Of a stretch of DNA of 64,000 bases, positions 52,620-59,955 are shown in pieces. A program made the translations under genes and the position numbers. The notes under the pieces were generated by a model. It did no database searches. It had not been told where the DNA came from and saw only the letters and a program-made list of their open reading frames with translations. Position 1 is the first letter of the stretch; each line of letters starts with the position of its first letter. The stretch comes from Microbispora hainanensis (GTDB lineage Bacteria; Actinomycetota; Actinomycetes; Streptosporangiales; Streptosporangiaceae), in the NCBI RefSeq assembly GCF_036186745.1, contig NZ_CP108086.1:4464001-4528000 (forward strand), written 5' to 3'.

Positions 52620-54146
52620 ATGAAGCGAAGCCCTGACCTGCTCCGTCTGGCCGACACGGTCCTGTTGCCCGGCTTCACCGGGACCACCGCACCCGACTGG
52701 GTGCGGCGGCGGCTCGCCGGCGGGCTCGCCGGTGTGGTGCTGTTCTCCCGGAACGTCGACACCCCGGCCCAGCTCGCCGCGCTGACCTCGGCCCTGCGCG
52801 CGGAGAACCCCGAGATCCTGATCGGCATAGACGAGGAGGCGGGGGAGGTGACGAGGCTGGAGGCCCGCACGGGCAGCTCGCGGCCGGGCAACTACGCCCT
52901 CGGCGTCGTGGACGACGTGGACCTGACCGAGCGGGTGGCCCGCGGCATCGGGCGGGACCTGCGCGCGGTGGGAGTGAACATCGACTTCGCCCCGGCCGCC
53001 GACGTCAACTCCAATCCCGACAATCCGGTCATCGGCCTGCGGTCGTTCGGCGCCGATCCGCTGCTCGTCGCGCGGCACACGGCCGCCTGGATCCGCGGCC
53101 TGCAGTCCACCGGCGTGGCGGCCTGCGCCAAGCACTTCCCCGGGCACGGCGACACGTCGGTCGACTCCCACCACGGCGTGCCGCGCGTCACGGTCTCCCG
53201 CGAGGAGCTGGCCGAGGTCGAGCTGTGGCCGTTCCGGGTGGCCATCGACGAGGGCGTGCGCTCGATCATGACCGGCCACCTGCTGGTCACGGCGTACGAC
53301 GAGGAGCTGCCGGCCACGCTCAGCCCCCGCGTCCTCACCGGCCTGCTGCGCGAGGAGCTGGGTTTCGAGGGCCTCATCGTCACCGACGGAATCGAGATGG
53401 CCGCCGTGTCGGGCCGGTACGGCCTGGGCGGCGCGAGCGCGATGGCGGTCGCGGCCGGGGCCGACGCCGTCTGCGTGGGCGGGGAGAACGCCGACGAGGC
53501 GACCTACGAGCACATCCGCGCCGCCGTCGCGGACGCGGTGACCGAGGGCAGGCTGCCGGAGGAGCGGCTCGCCGACGCCGCCGCGCGGGTGCGCGCCCTG
53601 ACCGCCTGGCAGGCGCAGGCCGCCCAACCCGTGGACGACGGCCGAGACGAGGGAGGGGACGAGGGAGGGGACGACGGCAGGGACGAGGCCGGGCTGGTCG
53701 CCGCCCGCCGGGCCGTACGGGTGACCCGGCACCGCGCGGACGGCCCGCTGCCGCTGACGGCCGCCCCGCACGTGGTGGAGCTGGCGCCGGAGACCAACCT
53801 CGCGATCGACAAGGACATGCCGTGGGGCGCGGGGGAGCCGCTGGGCAAGCTGCTGCCCGGCACCACGGTCACCCGGCTGCGGCAGCCGGACGTGCACAAC
53901 GGCGTCGCCGGCACGGTGCTGCGCCAGGCCGCCGACCGGCCCCTCGTGGTCGTGGTGCGGGACGCCCACCGGCACCCCTGGCAGACGGACCTGCTGGAGA
54001 GCCTGCTGGCCGCCCGGCCGGACGGCGTCGTGGTCGAGATGGGGCTGCCGGGCCGTACGGACCTGGGCGCGGTGCACATCGCCACGCACGGTGCCGCCCG
54101 GGTCTGCGGCCAGGCGGCGGCCGAGGTGCTCGCCGGCCTCGCCTGA
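52620..54146 (+). CDS. Glycoside hydrolase family 3, beta-N-acetylhexosaminidase-like
   Basis: This is a 508-residue enzyme of the NagZ/actinomycete GH3 type. The catalytic domain (about 5-330) has VVLFSRN, LIGIDEEAGEVTRLEARTGS, the diagnostic AKHFPGHGDTSVDSHHG with the acid/base His region, and the nucleophile Asp in EGLIVTDGIEMAAVSG. A C-terminal sandwich domain follows after a repetitive acidic insert DEGGDEGGDDGRDE (about 340-355). There is no signal peptide, so it probably acts on imported chitin or cell-wall oligosaccharides in the cytosol. The palindrome upstream suggests sugar-responsive repression. Confidence 0.9.
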   Translation: MKRSPDLLRLADTVLLPGFTGTTAPDWVRRRLAGGLAGVVLFSRNVDTPAQLAALTSALRAENPEILIGIDEEAGEVTRLEARTGSSRPGNYALGVVDDVDLTERVARGIGRDLRAVGVNIDFAPAADVNSNPDNPVIGLRSFGADPLLVARHTAAWIRGLQSTGVAACAKHFPGHGDTSVDSHHGVPRVTVSREELAEVELWPFRVAIDEGVRSIMTGHLLVTAYDEELPATLSPRVLTGLLREELGFEGLIVTDGIEMAAVSGRYGLGGASAMAVAAGADAVCVGGENADEATYEHIRAAVADAVTEGRLPEERLADAAARVRALTAWQAQAAQPVDDGRDEGGDEGGDDGRDEAGLVAARRAVRVTRHRADGPLPLTAAPHVVELAPETNLAIDKDMPWGAGEPLGKLLPGTTVTRLRQPDVHNGVAGTVLRQAADRPLVVVVRDAHRHPWQTDLLESLLAARPDGVVVEMGLPGRTDLGAVHIATHGAARVCGQAAAEVLAGLA

Positions 54147-54192
54147 CATTGCCCATAGCATTGGTCACTGCTGACATGCGAATGGGAGCGTA

Positions 54193-55017
54193 ATGAAGGT
54201 CGCCTACGTCACCACGGACCATCCGGCCGCCGAGCAGGACGACGAGCGGGAGACCGCCCTCACCGCCTGGCTCGGGGCCGGCATCGAGGGCTCGCCGGTG
54301 AACTGGAGGGATCCCCGCGTCGACTGGTCGGACTTCGACGCGGCGGTGGTTCGCTCGCCCTGGGACTACATCCTTTATCGGGACGAGTTCGTCGCCTGGG
54401 CCCACCGGGTGGGGTCGGTGACGCGGTTGCTCAACCCCGCGCCGGTGATCGAGTGGAACACCGACAAGACCTACCTGCGCACGCTCGGCGTGCCCACCGT
54501 GCCGACGCACTGGGCGGAGCCGGGTACGGAGCTGCCCGAATGGGACGAATACGTGGTGAAGCCCGCCGTCTCGGCGGGGGCGCGCGACACCATCCGCACC
54601 ACGGACCGGAACGCCGCCGAGAGCCACGCGGCGACGCTGCTCGCCGCCGGCCGCACGGTCATGGTGCAGCCGTACGTCCCGTCCGTCGAGCAGGAGGGCG
54701 AGCTGTCGCTGCTGTACTTCGGCGGACAGTTCAGCCATGCCGTACGCCGGCACCCGATGCTCACCGGGGTGGCCGAGACCGCGGAGAACCGCGCCACGCT
54801 GCGCGACCCGGACGACGACCAGTTCGCCCTCGCGGAGCGGGTGCTGGCCGCCGTGCCGGAGACCCTGCTGTACGCCCGGGTGGACCTGGTGCGGATGCCG
54901 GACGGCGAGCCGGTGCTGATCGAGCTGGAGCTCACCGAGCCCTACCTCTTCCTGCGGCACGAGCTGGCCGCGCCCGACCTGTTCGCCGAGGCCCTCGCCG
55001 AGATGCTCAAGGGCTGA
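54193..55017 (+). CDS. ATP-grasp domain protein
   Basis: This is a 274-residue protein resembling ATP-grasp ligases of the glutathione-synthetase/RimK fold. Landmarks are the N-terminal Rossmann-like VVRSPWDYILYRDEF, NTDKTYLRTLGVPTVPTHWA, YVVKPAVSAGARDT with the ATP-binding Lys and Gly/Ser-rich loop, MVQPYVPSVEQEGELSLLYF and PVLIELELTEPYLFLRHELA, which holds the metal-binding acidic residues. It should join a carboxylate to an amine using ATP, but neither substrate is evident, and no amino-acid or peptide-biosynthesis gene is adjacent. Its last 11 bases overlap the end of the convergent gene. Confidence 0.8.
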   Translation: MKVAYVTTDHPAAEQDDERETALTAWLGAGIEGSPVNWRDPRVDWSDFDAAVVRSPWDYILYRDEFVAWAHRVGSVTRLLNPAPVIEWNTDKTYLRTLGVPTVPTHWAEPGTELPEWDEYVVKPAVSAGARDTIRTTDRNAAESHAATLLAAGRTVMVQPYVPSVEQEGELSLLYFGGQFSHAVRRHPMLTGVAETAENRATLRDPDDDQFALAERVLAAVPETLLYARVDLVRMPDGEPVLIELELTEPYLFLRHELAAPDLFAEALAEMLKG

Positions 55018-55492
55018 GCGCCCGCTCCGCGGCGGCGAGCGCCAGCCGTACGGCGTCGGCCGGGTCGGCGGCGGACACCGGACCGGGCACGGGAAGGCCC
55101 TCGGCGTCGAGGACCCGCCACCCACCGAGGGTGATCACGGGCGTGCCGCCCCGCTGGGCGAGCGCCAGCTCGGACAGCGTGCCCCAGGAGCCGCCGACGA
55201 CCACGACCGCGTCGGCGGCCCGCACGATCAGCGCGTTGCGGGCCTCGCCCAGGCCGGTCGGCAGGGCCACGGTGAGGTCCGGGCTCGCCCCGGCGCGGTC
55301 GCGGCCGGACAGGACGCCGACCACGACGCCCCCGGCCTCCCGCGCGCCCGCCGCCGCGGCGGCCATCACCCCGCCATAGCCGCCGCACAGCACGACCACG
55401 CCGCGCCCGGCCAGCAGGCGGCCCACGGCGTGGGCCGCCTCGGCCTCCTGCGGGGTGCACTCGCCCGGCCCGCACACCGCCACCTGCCACAT
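55007..55492 (-). CDS. LOG/TIGR00725-family nucleotide-binding protein
   Basis: This is a 161-residue Rossmann-like protein. Phrases are VAVCGPGECTPQEAEAAHAV, VVLCGGYGGVMAAAAAGARE and VVVVGGSWGTLSELALAQ. The last corresponds to the PGGxGTxxE nucleotide-binding motif of lysine-decarboxylase-like (LOG) proteins, in the variant form seen in the TIGR00725 family. The function could be nucleotide or cytokinin-riboside phosphate binding, but the key catalytic motif is altered. ATG 55492 is preferred over GTG 55501. It lies just downstream of an SDR gene on the same strand, probably as an operon (gap of about 10 bases). Confidence 0.75.
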   Translation of the reverse strand: MWQVAVCGPGECTPQEAEAAHAVGRLLAGRGVVVLCGGYGGVMAAAAAGAREAGGVVVGVLSGRDRAGASPDLTVALPTGLGEARNALIVRAADAVVVVGGSWGTLSELALAQRGGTPVITLGGWRVLDAEGLPVPGPVSAADPADAVRLALAAAERALSP

Positions 55493-55502
55493 GGTGACCA
55501 CG

Positions 55503-56258
55503 TTAGGCGGAGATGCCCCCGTCGACGGGGATCACGGTGCCGGTCAGGTAGGAGCCGGCCCGGGAGGCCAGGAAGATCGCCGCGCCCGCCATGTCGTCGG
55601 GCCTGCCGATGCGGCCCAGCGGGACGTTGCTCTCGATCGCGCCGCGCATCTGGGGGTCGTCGAGCGCGAAGGCCATCATCTTCGACTCGAACGGCCCGGG
55701 CGCGATCGCGTTGACCGTGATCGACTCCCGGGCGAGCTGGCGGGCCAGATGCCGGGTCAGCATGTGGACGCCCGCCTTGGCCGCCGAGTAGGCGTAGTTC
55801 TCCATGAACGGCACCCGGAGCCCGTCGATCGACCCGATGTTGATCACGCGGGCCGGGTCGCCGGGCGACGCGGCGGCGCGCAGCAGGGGCAGGAAGCGGC
55901 GGGTGAGGAAGAAGACGCCCTTGACGTTGATGTTCCAGAGCTTGTCGAAGGCGTGCTCCGGATACTCCTCCAGCGGCGCGCCCCAGCTCGCCCCCGCGTT
56001 GTTGACGAGCACGTCGAGCCGGCTCTCCCGCTCCGACACCGCCTGCACCAGCGTCTCGACGCCGTCGGAGGTGGACAGGTCCGCCTGTACGGCGTGGCAG
56101 CCCAGCTCGGCGGCCGTGGCCTCCAGCTCGTCCTTCTTCCGTGAGGAGATGTAGACGGTGGCGCCCGCGTCGAGGAACCCCCGCGTGATCATCTTCCCGA
56201 TGCCCCGGGACCCGCCCGTGACGACGACCGTCTTGCCTTCCACCGAGAACAGAGTCAT
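55503..56258 (-). CDS. Short-chain dehydrogenase/reductase (SDR)
   Basis: This is a 251-residue classical SDR. The cofactor site is TGGSRGIG, followed by SSRKKDELE, which favours NADP(H). The NNAG motif appears as VLVNNAGASWG. The catalytic residues are Ser in IGSIDG and Tyr and Lys in YAYSAAKAG. The C-terminal GSYLTGTVIPVDGG is typical of FabG-like or gluconate-5-dehydrogenase-like enzymes. The probable operon partners are the LOG-like gene downstream and the flavin reductase upstream (gap of 31 bases). The substrate is not identified. Confidence 0.9.
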   Translation of the reverse strand: MTLFSVEGKTVVVTGGSRGIGKMITRGFLDAGATVYISSRKKDELEATAAELGCHAVQADLSTSDGVETLVQAVSERESRLDVLVNNAGASWGAPLEEYPEHAFDKLWNINVKGVFFLTRRFLPLLRAAASPGDPARVINIGSIDGLRVPFMENYAYSAAKAGVHMLTRHLARQLARESITVNAIAPGPFESKMMAFALDDPQMRGAIESNVPLGRIGRPDDMAGAAIFLASRAGSYLTGTVIPVDGGISA

Positions 56259-56289
56259 GCGGGCAGCATACCGACCGGTCGGTTCCGCG

Positions 56290-56823
56290 TCAGGCCCGGA
56301 AACCGCCGTACGTTCCGCGGAAGAACACCAGCGGGCCGCCGTCGTCGTGCCGGTCGAGCCCGGTGACCCGGGCGACGACGATCACGTGGTCGCCGGCCGG
56401 GTGTTCCGCGTCCACCGCGCAGTCGATCCAGGCGAGCGCGCCGTCCAGCACGGGCGCGCCCGCGGGGGACAGTGCCCACGACAGGCCCGCGAACTTGTCC
56501 CCGCCGGGGACGGCGAGCCGGTCGCACACCTGCCGCTGGTGGTCGGCGAGCACGTTGACGCACAGGGCGGGCGCGGCCTTCAGGCGCGGCCAGCTCGTGC
56601 TGGCCCGCGAGACGCAGAACGACACCAGCGGCGGGTCGAGGCTCACGGACGTGAAAGAGTTGACGGCCAGGCCGCACGGCTCCCCGGTTTCCGGGTCGAT
56701 CGCGGTGACGGCCACGACGCCGGCGGCGTACCTGCCGAGGACGTTCCTGAAATGCTGGGGATTGACGGCCGGAATTCTCCTGGCGCCGTCACGGCCGACC
56801 TTCCGGGCCACAGGGATGCTCAT
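56290..56823 (-). CDS. Flavin reductase-like (FMN-binding) protein
   Basis: This is a 177-residue protein of the HpaC/NTA-monooxygenase-component-B family. Phrases are HFRNVLGRYAAGVVAVTAID, CGLAVNSFTSVSLDPPLVSF, SWPRLKAAPALCVNVLADHQ and the C-terminal VIVVARVTGLDRHDDGGPLV, followed by FFRGTYGGF. Such proteins use NAD(P)H to supply reduced flavin to a monooxygenase, which is not visible in this window. ATG 56823 has AGGAGG 11 bases upstream. It is the first gene of a probable three-gene operon with the SDR and LOG-like genes. Confidence 0.88.
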   Translation of the reverse strand: MSIPVARKVGRDGARRIPAVNPQHFRNVLGRYAAGVVAVTAIDPETGEPCGLAVNSFTSVSLDPPLVSFCVSRASTSWPRLKAAPALCVNVLADHQRQVCDRLAVPGGDKFAGLSWALSPAGAPVLDGALAWIDCAVDAEHPAGDHVIVVARVTGLDRHDDGGPLVFFRGTYGGFRA

Positions 56824-56960
56824 CGCGCACGTGCCTCCTCGGTCGCCTCCCCATGAAGTCAAGGAGGGCCGGAGTCGATGCATTCCCTGCGCGTGATCAG
56901 CGGTGGCCGATTGACGGTGGCTGCTCGGCGGTGGCTGCTCAGCGGGGCTTTCTAACGGTG

Positions 56961-57051
56961 GCGCGTCCTGGCGGGCGTGGGGGACCCGCCAGGACGCGCT
57001 CCGCCCCGGCGCGAGACCTCGACCCCGGCGAGGGTTGGGGTCGAGACCTCG
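56961..57051 (-). terminator. Two consecutive strong hairpins after small ORF
   Basis: CGAGACCTCGACCCC (57012-57026) pairs with GGGGTCGAGACCTCG (57037-57051) with two mismatches. GCGCGTCCTGGCGGG (56961-56975) pairs perfectly with CCCGCCAGGACGCGC (56985-56999). Read on the minus strand they follow directly after the stop of the 44-residue frame at 57053 and precede the flavin reductase promoter. Confidence 0.6.
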
Positions 57052-57052
57052 T

Positions 57053-57187
57053 TCATTCGCGCGGAGTCTGTGGGGAGCGGCCGTTCTCGACCGGACGCTC
57101 CGGCGCGCTGTCGTACCGCATGTTCGGGCATGTCACGCCGTTCCCGCACAAGGCGGTCATGTCGGTGGATACCGACAGCTCTGACAT
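57053..57187 (-). CDS. Small peptide with CGNG...CP motif
   Basis: This is a 44-residue frame that is probably real. ATG 57187 is preceded by GGGAG at a five-base spacing, and the stop is followed at once by two strong hairpins. The sequence is not low-complexity: it begins MSELSVSTDMTALCGNG, continues VTCPNMRYD and ends in a Pro/Glu/Arg-rich tail. Two cysteines five residues apart could bind metal or form a bridge. It is divergent from the GntR gene at 57432 and may be under its control. I do not recognise the family. Confidence 0.45.
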   Translation of the reverse strand: MSELSVSTDMTALCGNGVTCPNMRYDSAPERPVENGRSPQTPRE

Positions 57188-57431
57188 GCCGCTCCCGTCG
57201 CTCTGGTAGGTCTGGGCTCTGCAGGCCCGGCCTCTGTGGGTCCGGGTTGGGGGCTCGCGCCAGGGCGAGTTCGGCGTTCTCGCACCGACCGCCCTCACGT
57301 GTCCCTCCATTGGATGGATTTGTACCAACGTTTGGATAATGCGCGGCTGGGTGGGCTCTGGTCAAGGGGTTGTTTCCCGGTAGACCGAGATCCTCTAGAT
57401 TTGTTGGAACAAAAGGGTGGATTGAGGAAAG
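57188..57431. promoter_or_regulatory. Promoter region of gntR with shared GTTGGWACAAA elements
   Basis: TTTGTTGGAACAAA (57400-57413) has perfect 6-bp arms and lies 18 bases before the gntR start. GTTGGAACAAA within it recurs as GTTGGTACAAA on the minus strand at about 57329-57319. A second inverted repeat, CCAA-CGT-TTGG, is at 57325-57335. Autoregulation by GntR is likely. Confidence 0.5.
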
Positions 57432-58184
57432 ATGGCACGATCGTCGCTCTACCAGCAGGTGGCCGCCGAAGTACGCAGGGCCATCTATGCGGGCGAACTC
57501 GCGCCGGGCGACCAGATTCCGACCGAGGCCGACCTCATGGAGGCACACGGCGTCAGCCGCAACACCGTGCGGCTGGCCCTGGGCGAGCTGGAGAACGAGG
57601 GTCTCATCCTGCGGATGCGCCGGCGTGGAACGTTCGTACGCGAGCGCCGCCCGCTCCTCATGCGCCCCCAGGACGAGTTTCTCCCGTACGACCAGGAGGG
57701 GCGGCGCTTCGACACGTTCGTGCACGCGGTCCGCTCCGAAGGACGTACGGCGGACCAGCGGATCGAGGTCTCGATCGTCGAGCCGCCCGAGGACGTGGCC
57801 ACCCGCCTCGCCCTCGCCGACGGCGCGCTGGCCGTCGTGCGCCGCCGGCTGCGCTTCGTCGACGGCCAGCCGTACAACACCTTGGACTCCTACTTCCCCC
57901 TGGAGATCGTGGGGGACTCCGAGATCGCCCGGCCCGGCGACATCACGCGCGGGGCCAACCGGGTGCTGGAGGAGTTGGGTCATCTCCAGGTACGTGTGAT
58001 CGACGACCTCTCGGCCCGCATGCCGACATCCGACGAGTCGTCGCGGCTCCAGCTTGAGCCCGGCACTCCGGTCGTCGTCCACACCCGGGTCGGCTACGAC
58101 GCCGACGACACGCCCGTCCGCGTCGCCGTGTCCGTGCTGCCCGCAGACAAGCATCTGATCCGATACGAGCTGGAACGTCATTGA
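57432..58184 (+). CDS. GntR family regulator with UTRA domain
   Basis: This is a 250-residue regulator. The N-terminal winged helix (about 5-75) has LYQQVAAEVRRAIYAGELAP, IPTEADLMEAHGVSRNTVRL and GLILRMRRRGTFVRER. The C-terminal UTRA ligand-binding domain (about 95-245) has VRRRLRFVDGQPYNTLDSYF and PVVVHTRVGYDADDTPVRVA. The HutC-type architecture suggests a small metabolite effector. ATG 57432 follows GAGGAAAG. Two related palindromes upstream are the probable binding sites. Confidence 0.92.
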   Translation: MARSSLYQQVAAEVRRAIYAGELAPGDQIPTEADLMEAHGVSRNTVRLALGELENEGLILRMRRRGTFVRERRPLLMRPQDEFLPYDQEGRRFDTFVHAVRSEGRTADQRIEVSIVEPPEDVATRLALADGALAVVRRRLRFVDGQPYNTLDSYFPLEIVGDSEIARPGDITRGANRVLEELGHLQVRVIDDLSARMPTSDESSRLQLEPGTPVVVHTRVGYDADDTPVRVAVSVLPADKHLIRYELERH

Positions 58185-58189
58185 CGAGG

Positions 58190-58249
58190 CCCGGACGCCC
58201 TCTGGCCTGAGCGGGCGTCCCCGGCCGACGGGCCCTCCTCCGGAGGGCC
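58190..58249. terminator. Two hairpins after gntR
   Basis: GGACGCCC (58193-58200) pairs with GGGCGTCC (58213-58220). GGCCCTC (58231-58237) pairs with GAGGGCC (58243-58249). Both are perfect and follow the gntR stop at 58184. There is no T-tract, which is common in actinomycetes. Confidence 0.55.
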
Positions 58250-58400
58250 GCTTCCGCGATTCCCGTCCTGACCCCGGCAGGGGACCGCGCCGAACCCGCG
58301 CGCCCTAGCGGGCCCGCCGTCTCCCGGACGGACGCTGTACGGCATCCAGCCGTCACTCTCAGTGATCAAATCGCCGCCGTCGGCACGAAAGGAATCAGGC

Positions 58401-59054
58401 ATGCCCGCGAACACCCTGGATCTTGTTATGGAACTCACGCTGCGTCGCGCCACCCCGGCCGACCTTGAGGGGGTCCTCGCCCTGCTGACGCGCACCGCCG
58501 GATGGCTGAACGGCCTCGGCGTCCGGCAGTGGCCCGCCGGGGGCTTCCCCGCCGAGCGCATCGAGCCGCTCATCGGCGCGGGCGTCATGTATCTCCTGGA
58601 CGACGGCTCCCCGGAGCCGGCCGCCACGATCGCCGTGGACGGCCACGCCGACCCCGAGTTCTGGACCCCCGCCGACCGCCCCGGCGACGCGCTCTACGTC
58701 CACAAACTCGCCGTGAGCAGGACATGCTCGGGCCAGGGACTGGGGGAGGTGCTGCTCGACTGGGCAGCCCTGCGTGCCGCCGCGCACGACCGGCCCTACC
58801 TGCGGCTCGACTGCGCCAAGGACAACGCCCGCCTGCAGGCGTACTACAAGAAGGCGGGCTTCCGGCACGTCCGCACCGTCGACCTGCCGCATCGCGCCTC
58901 CGGCGCGCTGTTCGAGCGGGACGCCGGCGCCGCGATCCCGGCCGCGCCGTCCCGTCGGCGCACGCCGATGGTGCCGGCCCAGCGCTCGGGACATGCGGTG
59001 CAAGCCTGGAGAGTTCTTGACATCACCGCTCACAACGAGTTGATCGAGTGCTGA
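58401..59054 (+). CDS. GNAT family N-acetyltransferase
   Basis: This is a 217-residue protein with a GNAT domain at about 15-165. The acetyl-CoA loop lies in VHKLAVSRTCSGQGLGEVLL, and the strand and helix near the C-terminus read LRLDCAKDNARLQAYYKKAG, FRHVRTVDLP. The last 45 residues are Arg/Pro-rich and may be a tail. ATG 58401 follows AAAGGA at good spacing. The acceptor substrate is unknown. It is downstream of the gntR hairpins and followed by cutC on the same strand. Confidence 0.85.
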   Translation: MPANTLDLVMELTLRRATPADLEGVLALLTRTAGWLNGLGVRQWPAGGFPAERIEPLIGAGVMYLLDDGSPEPAATIAVDGHADPEFWTPADRPGDALYVHKLAVSRTCSGQGLGEVLLDWAALRAAAHDRPYLRLDCAKDNARLQAYYKKAGFRHVRTVDLPHRASGALFERDAGAAIPAAPSRRRTPMVPAQRSGHAVQAWRVLDITAHNELIEC

Positions 59055-59105
59055 ACAGGGCGGATGCCGTGAGGCCCCGCAAAGGGACCGGATACTGTTC
59101 ACTTC

Positions 59106-59786
59106 ATGACGGGATCCCTCCTTGAAGTGATCGCGCTCGACGTGCGTGACGCCGTGGCCGCCGAGGAGGGCGGAGCGGACCGCCTGGAAATCGTGTCCGG
59201 CATGGACGTGGGCGGGCTCACCCCCTCGGCGGACCTCGTCGCGGCGATCGCACGCGAGTGTGGGCTGCCGCAGATGGTCATGCTCCGCTGCAACGCCGGG
59301 TTCACCGTGTCCCCGGAGGAGCTCGACCGGCTGCGCGGCCACGTCAAGGAACTCGCCGAGGCCGGCGCGGCGGGCTTCGTCTTCGGCTTCCTTTCCGAGG
59401 ACGGGTCGGTCGACAGGGAGGCGACGGACGCGCTGATCCACGCGGTCTCGCCGCTGCCCTGGACCTTCCACCGCGCCGTGGACAACGCCGCCGACGTCCG
59501 GGCCGCCTGGCGTGCCGTACGGCTGCTGCCGAACCTGGCGACCGTCCTCACGTCGGGCCTGCCCGAGGGGGTCGGCAGCGGCCTCGGCGTGTTACGCGCG
59601 CGGGCCGAGGCGGGGGACGCCTCGCTGGTGCTCGCGGGCGGCGGCCTGCGCGAGGAGCACGTGCCGGTCCTGCTCGACTACGGCATCCGCGCTTTCCATG
59701 TTGGCACCGCCGTACGGGGCTCCTGGCAGGAGCCGGTCGACCCGGGCCTCGTCAGGCGCTGGCGCGGCATCGTGGACCGGCTCTGA
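59106..59786 (+). CDS. cutC: CutC family protein (TIM barrel)
   Basis: This is a 226-residue TIM-barrel protein. Signatures are LLEVIALDVRDAVAAEEGGA, DRLEIVSGMDVGGLTPSADL, FVFGFLSEDGSVD, WTFHRAVDNAADVRAAW, VLTSGLPEGVGSGLGVLRAR and AFHVGTAVRGSW. CutC was named for copper homeostasis, but its biochemical role is disputed. The protein is cytosolic and of normal length. It is followed by a 14-bp repeat array before the convergent fusion gene. Confidence 0.9.
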   Translation: MTGSLLEVIALDVRDAVAAEEGGADRLEIVSGMDVGGLTPSADLVAAIARECGLPQMVMLRCNAGFTVSPEELDRLRGHVKELAEAGAAGFVFGFLSEDGSVDREATDALIHAVSPLPWTFHRAVDNAADVRAAWRAVRLLPNLATVLTSGLPEGVGSGLGVLRARAEAGDASLVLAGGGLREEHVPVLLDYGIRAFHVGTAVRGSWQEPVDPGLVRRWRGIVDRL

Positions 59787-59848
59787 GCACCTGGCTCTGG
59801 CCACCCGGTTGGCCACCCGGTTCTGGTCACCTGGCTCTGGCCACTCTG

Positions 59849-59946
59849 CCCTGACCGTCGGGCCCTGACCGTCCGGCCCTGACCGTCGGGCCCTGACCGT
59901 CCGGCCCTGACCGTCGGGCCCTGACCGTCCGGCCCTGACCGTCCGG
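59849..59946. repeat. Seven-copy 14-bp tandem repeat
   Basis: CCCTGACCGTCGGG and CCCTGACCGTCCGG alternate from 59849 to about 59946 (copies begin at 59849, 59863, 59877, 59891, 59905, 59919 and 59933), giving a 28-bp higher-order unit with GGGCCC junctions. It lies between the convergent cutC and fusion genes and stops a few bases before the fusion gene's stop codon. Such arrays vary in copy number between strains. Confidence 0.8.
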
Positions 59947-59955
59947 CGCCGAGAC

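Noticed and set aside
59849-59946. CRISPR-like array
   Set aside because: The units are contiguous 14-bp repeats with no unique spacers, and no cas genes are present anywhere in the window.
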